This document shows, piece by piece, positions 1 through 5,633 of a stretch of DNA of 6,574 nt (the stretch's first letter is position 1; each line of letters starts with the position of its first letter). A program made the position numbers and the translations under genes. Below the pieces are notes generated by a model. The model had not been told where the DNA came from and made no database searches. It saw nothing but the letters and a program-made list of their open reading frames with translations. Source of the stretch: Bacillota bacterium (GTDB lineage: Bacteria; Bacillota; Clostridia; Peptostreptococcales; Anaerovoracaceae); the NCBI GenBank assembly GCA_016302925.1, contig JAEDMR010000111.1, positions 1-6,574 of the forward strand. Direction: 5' to 3'.

Positions 1-404
1 CCGATGAGATTTTGCCGCTGGAGGAAGCGGCGGAGCGGGGATTCAGCCAGAGGGGCGCACAGAGAGGCGGCTCACGAAGCTTGCAGAGCAGCAGCTTGCG
101 GAATGGTCAGCGCAGTGGGCAGAGCACCACGCAGCACAGCGGACCGCGTGAGATACAGCAGCCGGCAGAGCAGCCGGAAGGGCTGGTGAAGGTGAAGCTG
201 ACGGCAGAGATGAACCGGGAGATCGCCCTGGAACAGGTAAAAAGCGTACTGAAGCGTCATCCTGGCAAAGCCCAGGTGCTCATCTATCTGCCGGAGGGAA
301 AGACACTTCGGACAGATCGGCAGCTTTGGGCGAAGCCGGATCAGAACCTGAAAAACCAGCTCATGGCAATCCTGGGAAAAGAAAACGTAAAAATGACAGA
401 ATAA
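1..404 (+). CDS. dnaE: DNA polymerase III alpha subunit, C-terminal end (partial, 5' truncated)
   Basis: This is the tail of a gene that enters from the left edge in frame 3 (first full codon at base 3) and stops with TAA at 402-404; 133 residues are visible. The product would be the catalytic subunit of the replicative polymerase. The visible part lies beyond the polymerase and OB-fold regions. It starts with DEILPLEEAAE, resembling the end of the DnaE OB domain. A low-complexity Q/S/R/G-rich linker follows (about bases 45-182). After it comes a compact alpha/beta C-terminal module, LVKVKLTAEMNREIALEQVK through HPGKAQVLIYLPEGK, ending LGKENVKMTE. That module and the pfkA gene directly downstream (a Bacillota arrangement) support dnaE over polC. 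No catalytic residue lies in the window, so the call rests on the C-terminal pattern and synteny. The linker is long and compositionally odd for the family. Confidence 0.8.
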   Translation, partial: DEILPLEEAAERGFSQRGAQRGGSRSLQSSSLRNGQRSGQSTTQHSGPREIQQPAEQPEGLVKVKLTAEMNREIALEQVKSVLKRHPGKAQVLIYLPEGKTLRTDRQLWAKPDQNLKNQLMAILGKENVKMTE

Positions 405-421
405 AAAGTGACAGAATGAAA
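392..421 (+). repeat. 15-base tandem duplication at the dnaE/pfkA junction
   Basis: Two adjacent 15-base units, 392-406 and 407-421, match at 13 of 15 positions and share the core TGACAGAAT (394-402 and 409-417). The first copy carries the last dnaE codons and its stop. The second is noncoding for dnaE, but it creates an ATG at 416 that is in frame with pfkA. It probably arose by slippage. Confidence 0.7.
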
Positions 422-433
422 GGGGAGACACTG

Positions 434-1396
434 ATGAGAAGAATCGGCGTATTGACCAGCGGCGGAGATTCACCGGGTATGAACGCAGCCATCCGGACTG
501 TAGTCCGGTGTGCCATAGAAAAAGGAATGGAAGTGTACGGGATCCAGCGGGGGTATGAAGGTTTGCTGGATGGTGAACTGAAGCAGATGGATCGAAGTTC
601 TGTAGGAGACATCCTTCACAGGGGCGGCACCATGCTGAAAACAGCCAGAAGCGAGCGTTTCAAGACCCCGGAAGGGATTGAACGGGGTGCGGAAATGCTG
701 CGGACCTTCGGAATTGAAGGGCTGGTGGTGATCGGTGGTGACGGCTCCATGCGGGGAGGTATCGAACTGGCCAGAAAAGGCATCACGGTCATGTGCCTGC
801 CGGGAACCATCGACAATGACCTACAGTATACGGATTTCACCATAGGCTTTGATACGGCAGTCAATACGGTTCTGGAAGCCATCTCTAAGCTGCGGGATAC
901 TTCTTCTGCCCATGACCGGACCACCGTGGTGGAAGTCATGGGACGGCACTGCGGCGACATCGCACTGTACGCAGGACTTGCCGGTGGTGCGGAAGCCGTA
1001 CTGGTGCCGGAAGTGCCGTCGGATGTGAACGAGATCTGCCGCCATATTATCGAAGGACGGAACCGGGGTAAGCTGCACAGCATCATCATCAAGGCAGAAG
1101 GGGCGGGAATCTCCAGTGAGGAACTGACCAGAACCATAGAGCAGAAGACAGGAAAAGAAACCAGACTGGTGGTCCTTTCCTATCTGCAGCGGGGCGGAAG
1201 CCCGACCCTGCGTGACCGGAACCTGGCCACTCTGACTGCGGCCAAGGCGGTGGACCTGCTGTGGCAGGACTCCGGCAGCAAGGCAGTGGGGGAAGTGGAT
1301 GGTTCTATCGTGGCATACGACCTGGAAGAAGCACTGAATCTGCCGAAGGAATTCGACCGGGAAATGTATGACCTGATTTCCGTACTGAGCAAGTAG
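434..1396 (+). CDS. pfkA: ATP-dependent 6-phosphofructokinase
   Basis: This enzyme phosphorylates fructose 6-phosphate to fructose 1,6-bisphosphate with ATP, the committed step of glycolysis, in the cytoplasm as a homotetramer. With the start at ATG 434 it has 320 residues, the usual size, and its numbering matches E. coli PfkA through residue 222. An AGGGGAG ribosome site (421-427) precedes this start; an in-frame ATG at 416 would add six residues and lies upstream of that site. Visible motifs are TSGGDSPGMNAAIR (8-21), Y41, R72, GGDGS (101-105), PGTIDND (123-129, catalytic D127), R162, MGR (169-171), E222 and QRGGSP (252-257). G104 and G124 mark the ATP-using type; PPi enzymes carry Asp and Lys there. 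Effector-site residues R21, R25, R54, R154, E187, R211 and K213 are all present, so allosteric control is plausible. Tyr250 sits where E. coli has substrate-binding His249. The gene lies 29 bases after dnaE, probably cotranscribed. Confidence 0.97.
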   Translation: MRRIGVLTSGGDSPGMNAAIRTVVRCAIEKGMEVYGIQRGYEGLLDGELKQMDRSSVGDILHRGGTMLKTARSERFKTPEGIERGAEMLRTFGIEGLVVIGGDGSMRGGIELARKGITVMCLPGTIDNDLQYTDFTIGFDTAVNTVLEAISKLRDTSSAHDRTTVVEVMGRHCGDIALYAGLAGGAEAVLVPEVPSDVNEICRHIIEGRNRGKLHSIIIKAEGAGISSEELTRTIEQKTGKETRLVVLSYLQRGGSPTLRDRNLATLTAAKAVDLLWQDSGSKAVGEVDGSIVAYDLEEALNLPKEFDREMYDLISVLSK

Positions 1397-1402
1397 AGGA
1401 GG
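1395..1402 (+). promoter_or_regulatory. Shine-Dalgarno sequence with unusually long spacer
   Basis: AGAGGAGG overlaps the pfkA stop codon and is a near-perfect ribosome site. It lies 15 bases before the ATG at 1418, longer than the usual 5-10. No in-frame ATG, GTG or TTG lies between them, so the 1418 start stands, perhaps with reduced efficiency. The placement would link flavodoxin synthesis to termination on pfkA. Confidence 0.6.
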
Positions 1403-1417
1403 CGGAAAAAAGCAGAA

Positions 1418-1960
1418 ATGAGCGACAAGAAAAAGAAAACCGTTGTCATATATAAAGGAAAATACGGCGCTACAGAGCAGTATGCCCGGTGGATCGCCGA
1501 GGAACTTCAGTGCGATATTTTCGATGCGGATCATTTCCTGGCGAGAGATTTCGGAAAGTATGATAATATCATCTTCGGCGGAGCCCTGCAGGCAGGCGGG
1601 ATCAAGGGGTTTGAACTGATCCGGAAGAACCGGATGAAGATTCTGGAAAAGAAAACTGTGATTTTTGCGGTGGGCCTGAACACCGACAGCCAGGAAAACC
1701 GCATTCAGGTGCGGGAAATCAATTTCAACAAGTATGCCCTGTCCGGCATGACGCTGTATTACTGCAAAGGTGCATTTGATCCTGAAAAGGTAAAGGGCAT
1801 GGACCGGGCCATCATCAACCTGACCCTGAACATGCTGAAAAAGAAGCCGGAAAGCCAGTGGACCGAGGATGAGCGCCGGCTTTATCATGATATGACGGAA
1901 GGCGCCGACTATATCGACAAGCAATATATCGAGCCGATTGTGGCAGAATTCCGGGATTAG
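1418..1960 (+). CDS. Flavodoxin-domain protein (Flavodoxin_5 / HemG-like)
   Basis: This is a 180-residue soluble protein predicted to bind FMN and carry electrons. After a lysine-rich start (KKKK at 4-7) comes a first beta strand and a phosphate-binding loop, VVIYKGKYGATEQYARWIAE (9-28), typical of flavodoxin-like proteins of anaerobes. YDNIIFGGALQAGGIKG then matches the second, isoalloxazine-facing loop. VIFAVGLNTDSQ is the next core strand and loop, and YYCKGAFDPEKVKGMD resembles the C-terminal part of this subfamily (usually CGAFDY). The last 40 or so residues are charged and helical. Many relatives have an aromatic residue in the GGxxYAGG loop; here Gln occupies it, so cofactor stacking may differ. 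The gene starts 21 bases after pfkA and probably shares its transcript. The partner and substrate are unknown. A HemG-type protoporphyrinogen oxidase role is possible but unsupported, since no haem gene is nearby. Confidence 0.85.
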   Translation: MSDKKKKTVVIYKGKYGATEQYARWIAEELQCDIFDADHFLARDFGKYDNIIFGGALQAGGIKGFELIRKNRMKILEKKTVIFAVGLNTDSQENRIQVREINFNKYALSGMTLYYCKGAFDPEKVKGMDRAIINLTLNMLKKKPESQWTEDERRLYHDMTEGADYIDKQYIEPIVAEFRD

Positions 1961-1966
1961 CCACGC

Positions 1967-1997
1967 GATTTCGCCGCCGGCAGCCGGCGGCGGAATC
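1967..1997. terminator. GC-rich hairpin between convergent genes (possible bidirectional terminator)
   Basis: A 14-pair stem (1967-1980 with 1984-1997, one G-U pair) closes a three-base loop, CAG. The inner nine pairs, CGCCGCCGG against CCGGCGGCG, are perfect. It begins 6 bases after the flavodoxin stop and overlaps the first two bases of the dinB stop on the opposite strand, where a shared terminator is expected. No T-run follows on either strand, so it is not a canonical intrinsic terminator. It may instead block 3' exonucleases or work with Rho. Confidence 0.55.
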
Positions 1998-3261
1998 AGT
2001 CGCTGCTGCTGGGGTCGTCGATCCCCAGGTCGTTGCCCAGAACGCCGCCGAAGGTGATGGCAGAAGAACCGAAGCGATCACGGATGGAATCCATGGTCCG
2101 TTCGATTTTTTCACCGCGGGCGTGACTTTCGTTGTCGGAGGCGAAGAGACTCAGCTGTTCTTCAGCCTCTTCATCGCAGAGGTTGATTGCCGTAATGGTA
2201 AGAAGCCGAATGGGCGCGCCGCGGCGCCAGCTTTCATGGATCAGCTCCATGGCTGCCTGAGACAGTTCTGCAGCCAGATTGGTGGGAATGAAGAGCTGCT
2301 TCTGGCGGGAGATGGTGCTGAAGGTGGGATCCTTGATATCCACCTTGACGCCGAAAGCCTTTCGGTGATGCTTCCGCAGGCGGCCGGCCACAGAATCCGC
2401 CAGGCTGGTAACCGCGGTGCGGATATCCTCCTCACTGATCAGATTCCGGCGAAAGGTCATGCCGTTTCCGACGGATTTCATGCCATCGCCTTCCCCGTAG
2501 CGGGCCACGGGAGACGTATCGTATCCGTTGGCATAGGTCCACAGCATCTGCCCCTGCTTTCCCAGCAGGGCAGTCAGCCGTTTCGGATCACATACTGCAA
2601 TCTCTCCGATGGTTTTGATGCCGGATTTCAGCAGCTTTTCTGCCGTTGCCTTCCCGACGAAAATCATATCCGATGCCGGAAGCGGCCAGAGGATGTCACG
2701 ATAGTTGGAACGCGTGATTTCCGTGGTTGCGTCCGGTTTTTTATAATCACTGCCCAGCTTGGCGAAGATTTTGTTATAGGATACGCCGGCAGACAGGGTA
2801 AGTCCCAGTTCCTCACGCACCGCAGCACGGATGGTGTCGGCAATCTCCACGCCGCTGCCGAACAGAGAACGGCTGGCCGTTACATCCAGCCAGGATTCAT
2901 CGATGCTGAATGGCTCCACCAGGTCGGTGAAGCGCAGGTATATCTGATTGATCAGTCTGGAATAATAGGTATACTTCTCCCGGTGGGGCCGAACCAGCTG
3001 CAGATCCGGACATTTCTTTTTCGCCTGCCAGATGGTTTCTGCCGTCACCACGCCGGCCTTTTTCGCCAGCTCATTCTTGGCCAGAATGATGCCGTGGCGG
3101 CTTTCGGGATCGCCGCAGACGGCCATGGGCACATCCCGCAGATCCGGCCGGTCCAGCAGCTCCACAGAAGCATAGAACCCGTTCATATCACAATGAAGAA
3201 TGGTACGGTCCGATGCGTTGATGGTACGGTTCGGCGTGCCGCGAAAACCTTGAGAACACAT
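1996..3261 (-). CDS. dinB: DNA polymerase IV, Y-family translesion polymerase
   Basis: This is a 421-residue, low-fidelity DNA polymerase that extends past damaged or distorted template. The palm begins RTILHCDMNGFYASVE (19-34), with metal-binding D25 and steric-gate Y30, which excludes ribonucleotides. SIDESWLD (119-126) supplies catalytic D121 and E122. SAGVSYNKIFAKLGSDYKKP is the conserved segment that follows, then the helix-hairpin-helix thumb (VGKATAEKLLKSGIKTIGEI), then the little-finger domain. QLSLF (369-373) is a textbook beta-clamp-binding peptide, followed by a tail with DSIRDRFG seen in clostridial relatives. I chose ATG 3261 because GGGGG lies 12 bases upstream; earlier in-frame ATGs at 3300 and 3324 lie upstream of that site. 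The N-terminus carries about 18 extra residues before the palm and contains a 7-residue duplication. I see no LexA-type operator upstream, so SOS control is not supported here. Confidence 0.95.
   Translation of the reverse strand: MCSQGFRGTPNRTINASDRTILHCDMNGFYASVELLDRPDLRDVPMAVCGDPESRHGIILAKNELAKKAGVVTAETIWQAKKKCPDLQLVRPHREKYTYYSRLINQIYLRFTDLVEPFSIDESWLDVTASRSLFGSGVEIADTIRAAVREELGLTLSAGVSYNKIFAKLGSDYKKPDATTEITRSNYRDILWPLPASDMIFVGKATAEKLLKSGIKTIGEIAVCDPKRLTALLGKQGQMLWTYANGYDTSPVARYGEGDGMKSVGNGMTFRRNLISEEDIRTAVTSLADSVAGRLRKHHRKAFGVKVDIKDPTFSTISRQKQLFIPTNLAAELSQAAMELIHESWRRGAPIRLLTITAINLCDEEAEEQLSLFASDNESHARGEKIERTMDSIRDRFGSSAITFGGVLGNDLGIDDPSSSD
3200..3241 (-). repeat. Imperfect 21-base tandem duplication in the dinB 5' coding end
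   Basis: Reading along dinB, two in-frame 21-base units share the core ACCGTACCAT and match at about 14 of 21 positions. They encode NRTI and DRTI seven residues apart (PNRTINASDRTILH). The second copy is the normal start of the palm. The first may be a duplicate that lengthened the N-terminus. The match is moderate and could be partly chance. Confidence 0.4.
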
Positions 3262-3302
3262 TTTGCAAAGAAACCCCCTTTCTGATCCACATTTCTGCAT
3301 CC

Positions 3303-3311
3303 ATTTTACCA
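3303..3311 (-). promoter_or_regulatory. Probable extended -10 promoter for dinB
   Basis: On the minus strand TGG followed by TAAAAT gives an extended -10 element (TGn-TATAAT type), preceded by TTG. Transcription would start near 3296, giving a leader of about 35 bases that includes the G-run ribosome site. The hexamer 17 bases upstream, TAGCCC, is a poor -35, and an A7 run lies farther upstream (3343-3337). This is plausible but not strong. Confidence 0.4.
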
Positions 3312-3364
3312 CAACCGGCAGCACAGGGCTATATGGTTTTTTTGTGAAGGGAAAATGGCTTGCC

Positions 3365-3393
3365 TTGACTTGACGCGTCGTACAAAGTATAAT
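3365..3393 (+). promoter_or_regulatory. Housekeeping sigma promoter for the DUF308 gene
   Basis: TTGACT (3365-3370) and a perfect TATAAT (3388-3393) are 17 bases apart, the optimal spacing. The start site would be near 3400, leaving a leader of about 20 bases that contains AGAAGGAGG (3405... 3412), 7 bases before the ATG. The spacer holds the 8-base palindrome GACGCGTC (3372-3379), a possible operator. This promoter probably drives the membrane protein and both FAD genes. Confidence 0.8.
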
Positions 3394-3419
3394 AAGAATA
3401 CTGAGAAGGAGGACTTTCC

Positions 3420-4151
3420 ATGAGAATTATTACGATCATGATGGGCACCCTGTTCAGCATAACGGGCATCTACCTGATAGCCAACGGCGGACTGACCTTT
3501 ATGTCCGTGGCTTTCATCGTGGGGCTGATGTTCGCAGTGGCTGGCGTGATCGAGTGCCTTTCCTATAGCGGCTACCGCGGCGAGGATGAAACCAAGAGCT
3601 GGATTCTGATCGACGGAACCTGTACCTTTATGCTGGGTGTGCTGATTCTGATGAACAAGCTGTCCGCCGAGGCGGCGGTGCCTCTGGTGCTGGGCCTGTG
3701 GATTCTGTTCACCGGTATCCGGAATTTCGTCAGAGCCTGGGAAAAGATCGATGTGCGGGGGGACGGGTTTTATGACCACCTGATCATCGGATTCGTGAAT
3801 ATCGTTCTGGGGCTGTATGCGTTTTTTGACCAGGATCTGTTTGACTTTTCCACCATCACGCTGGTGGGCATCTATATGCTGTCCGGCGGCATCAATATCG
3901 CCCACGTGGGCGCCACCATCAAGATCCGCAAGCCGGAGTTCCTGAAGACCAAGGAGGAAAAGCTGGAAGAAGCGGCGGCCAAGGCGGCGGAAGCCCATCA
4001 GGCGGCCAAGGAGGCCATCCGTTTCGCCAAGGAGACCAAGGCCGAGCTGAAGGTCATCGAACAGACCCCTGCCGAGGAAATGGACAGGACCCTGGCGCCG
4101 AAGCCGGGTACGGAGACTCCGGCCGAAGAAGCAGAGCCGCAGGAATCGTAA
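3420..4151 (+). CDS. DUF308/HdeD-like six-helix membrane protein with charged C-terminal tail
   Basis: This is a 243-residue integral membrane protein. Six hydrophobic segments are visible at about 3-22, 25-47, 60-79, 85-107, 117-137 and 142-165. They are arranged as repeated two-helix units rich in Gly (GTLFSITGIYL, GLMFAVAGVIE, GVLILMN, GLWILFTGIR, GFVNIVLGLY, GIYMLSGGINI). This pattern fits the DUF308/HdeD family, whose E. coli member is linked to acid resistance; the biochemical role is not known. From 171 on, the protein is soluble and probably cytoplasmic. A Lys/Glu/Ala-rich stretch (about 174-215), likely one long helix or coiled coil, precedes a Pro/Glu/Thr-rich end (216-243). That tail is longer than the compact family core requires. 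The start is firm: AGAAGGAGG sits 7 bases upstream, behind a near-consensus promoter. The next gene starts 24 bases after its stop, so the two are probably cotranscribed. Confidence 0.85.
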   Translation: MRIITIMMGTLFSITGIYLIANGGLTFMSVAFIVGLMFAVAGVIECLSYSGYRGEDETKSWILIDGTCTFMLGVLILMNKLSAEAAVPLVLGLWILFTGIRNFVRAWEKIDVRGDGFYDHLIIGFVNIVLGLYAFFDQDLFDFSTITLVGIYMLSGGINIAHVGATIKIRKPEFLKTKEEKLEEAAAKAAEAHQAAKEAIRFAKETKAELKVIEQTPAEEMDRTLAPKPGTETPAEEAEPQES

Positions 4152-4175
4152 GGCTGGCGGCGGAAGGGGAATCCC

Positions 4176-5633
4176 ATGGACTTTGATATTCTGATTGCCG
4201 GCGGCGGTGCGTCGGGGCTTGCAGCAGCCATCAGTGCGGCCCGCTTCGCAAAATCCGTCAGCCCGGCTCGTTCTCTCCGGATCGGCCTTCTGGAAAAGAA
4301 GGAGATTCCGGGGAAGAAGCTGTCGGCCACGGGAAACGGCCGGTGCAACCTGTCCAATGCAGCCTGCGGCGACCGGGAAACGGTGGACAGATTTTTTTCT
4401 TCGGTCGGTCTGGTGACCCGGATCGACGAAGCCGGAAGAATGTATCCATACGGGGAGGAAGCCGGGGAAGTGAGCGCACTTCTGACGGAGACCGCCCTGT
4501 CTTATGATGTAAAGATTATGATAAACTGCCAGGTGACGCAGATTCGGCCGGCTGGCGAAGCCCGGCCGCCGGTCAGTAGTGGGGCGGGGGAATCCCGGCC
4601 GCAGACCGGAGCGGAGGGAGAACCCCTGCCGCAGAGCGGGCAGGGTGGGAAAACCCCTGCGGCTTGCGGTGCATCGGGCGGTTTTATTGTGGAAATAAAC
4701 CGGATCGGCAGCCGAGACGGAGGGGAGGGCGACCTACCCGGCACAAAGGGCCGCCATTCGGATCAAACTGCCGGCAGCCGGCACCTGCGGTGCCGGATCC
4801 TGCTCCTTTCCATGGGCGGCAAGTCCTACAGCGTGTTCGGGACCAGCGGAGACGGCTACGGCTTGGCCCGCCGTCTCGGTCACTCCGTGACCCGGCTGGC
4901 GCCGTCGCTGGTCCCGATCCAGGTATCGGAAGACCTGAAAGGACTGGCCGGTGTGCGGACAAAGGCAGATGTGACCCTGCTCCATCTGGGGAAACCTGTG
5001 GCAAGGGAAACGGGGGAGGTACAGTTCAATAAGGACTGCCTGTCCGGGATCTGCATCATGAATTTGTCCAGGCTGCTGGTGCTGAACCCGGGAAAGCCCT
5101 TTGCTGAGGCTTTTGGAGAGTATGGGCTGCAGCTGGATCTGTTGCCGGAGTTCAGCCGGGAAGAAGCCGCCGAAATCCTACGGCAGAAAGGCGGCAGCCT
5201 GCAGACTCTGGTAAAGAAAAAGCTGGCGGCATGGATCGAAGCTGCGCCGGATCCTGCGGTCATGGCAGACCGGCTCAAGTCCCTGACCTTTTCCGTCTGC
5301 GGCACCAAAGGCTGGAACGACGCCCAGGTGACCCGGGGCGGGGTAACGCTGGAGGAAGTGGATCCGGATACCATGGAGTCGAAGCTGGTGCCGGGACTGT
5401 ATTTCGCAGGAGAAATCCTCAACTACGACGGACCGTGCGGCGGCTTTAATCTGCACTTTGCGTGGGACAGCGGTATCCGGGCGGGAAAGGCCATGGCAGC
5501 GGCGGCGCTGGCGGCGGGTGCGCCGGGAAACGGCGGACCGGCGGCAGAGGGTGCGGCGCCGGGGACAGCCTCTGAAATAAAGGAGAAACAGCAGGATGTA
5601 TCGAATTCATCAAATCAAGCTGGCTCTCGATGA
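4176..5633 (+). CDS. HI0933/BaiN-type NAD(P)/FAD-dependent oxidoreductase with loop and tail insertions
   Basis: This is a 485-residue predicted FAD flavoprotein of the HI0933-like family, often annotated as aminoacetone oxidase family or BaiN; the substrate is unknown. FDILIAGGGASGLAAAI (3-19) is the Rossmann dinucleotide fold. KKLSATGNGRCNLSN (47-61) is the family signature. GRMYPYGEEAGEV (87-99) matches its FPxSxxAxxV-like segment. MGGKSYSVFGTSGDGYG (213-229) and GPCGGFNLHFAWDSGIRAGKAM (from 419; central GGFNLHFAW) are the conserved FAD-contacting stretches. Most relatives have about 400-420 residues. The excess lies in a Gly/Pro-rich repeat insertion (127-167), a second loop (about 178-206) and an Ala/Gly-rich tail (about 440-485). 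The conserved motifs flank these intact, so the enzyme is probably functional. A GGAAGGGGA ribosome site (4162-4170) precedes ATG 4176. The end overlaps the next FAD gene by 38 bases. Bile-acid activity, as for BaiN, should not be assumed. Confidence 0.9.
   Translation: MDFDILIAGGGASGLAAAISAARFAKSVSPARSLRIGLLEKKEIPGKKLSATGNGRCNLSNAACGDRETVDRFFSSVGLVTRIDEAGRMYPYGEEAGEVSALLTETALSYDVKIMINCQVTQIRPAGEARPPVSSGAGESRPQTGAEGEPLPQSGQGGKTPAACGASGGFIVEINRIGSRDGGEGDLPGTKGRHSDQTAGSRHLRCRILLLSMGGKSYSVFGTSGDGYGLARRLGHSVTRLAPSLVPIQVSEDLKGLAGVRTKADVTLLHLGKPVARETGEVQFNKDCLSGICIMNLSRLLVLNPGKPFAEAFGEYGLQLDLLPEFSREEAAEILRQKGGSLQTLVKKKLAAWIEAAPDPAVMADRLKSLTFSVCGTKGWNDAQVTRGGVTLEEVDPDTMESKLVPGLYFAGEILNYDGPCGGFNLHFAWDSGIRAGKAMAAAALAAGAPGNGGPAAEGAAPGTASEIKEKQQDVSNSSNQAGSR
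4554..4676 (+). repeat. Degenerate in-frame minisatellite inside the FAD enzyme gene
   Basis: Four imperfect tandem units at 4554-4586, 4587-4616, 4617-4643 and 4644-4676 (33, 30, 27 and 33 bases) encode GEARPPVSSGA, GESRPQTGAE, GEPLPQSGQ and GGKTPAACGAS. The shared pattern is G-E/G-x-x-P then a Ser/Thr/Cys-Gly pair. Every unit length is a multiple of three, so the frame is kept. It occupies a loop between two conserved FAD-domain segments. Confidence 0.6.
4768..4796 (+). other. Adjacent palindrome and hairpin within coding sequence
   Basis: The 10-base palindrome CTGCCGGCAG (4768-4777) is followed at once by a seven-pair perfect stem, CCGGCAC (4778-4784) with GTGCCGG (4790-4796), around the loop CTGCG. 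Both lie in the second non-conserved loop of the FAD enzyme. In such GC-rich DNA this may be incidental; a small palindromic insertion is an alternative. Confidence 0.4.

Noticed and set aside
4..189. 61-codon plus-strand open frame at the left edge
   Set aside because: It overlaps the dnaE linker in another frame and is Arg/Ala/Ser-rich with no ribosome site or motif.
821..1924. 367-codon open frame on the minus strand across pfkA and the flavodoxin gene
   Set aside because: It is antisense to two clearly conserved genes, has no recognisable motif, and is explained by GC-rich codon use leaving few stops.
2122..3285. 387-codon open frame on the plus strand across dinB
   Set aside because: It is the antisense shadow of a polymerase with all catalytic motifs intact; its His/Gln/Gly-rich translation looks like no known family.
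3329..3350. T7 run at 3337-3343 as an intrinsic terminator
   Set aside because: No stable stem precedes it, and no plus-strand gene ends nearby; it is more likely part of an AT-rich upstream promoter region.
3160..3360. Possible LexA/SOS operator upstream of dinB
   Set aside because: I could not find a GAAC-N4-GTTC type inverted repeat or a close variant near the probable promoter.
3306..3998. 230-codon minus-strand open frame over the DUF308 gene
   Set aside because: It is antisense to a membrane protein gene that has a strong promoter and ribosome site; the His/Gln-rich translation is typical of a shadow frame.
1976..4782. The 13-mer GCCGGCAGCCGGC occurs at both 1976-1988 and 4770-4782, suggesting a dispersed palindromic (REP-like) element
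   Set aside because: About one shared 13-mer is expected by chance in GC-rich DNA of this length, and the flanking sequence does not match.
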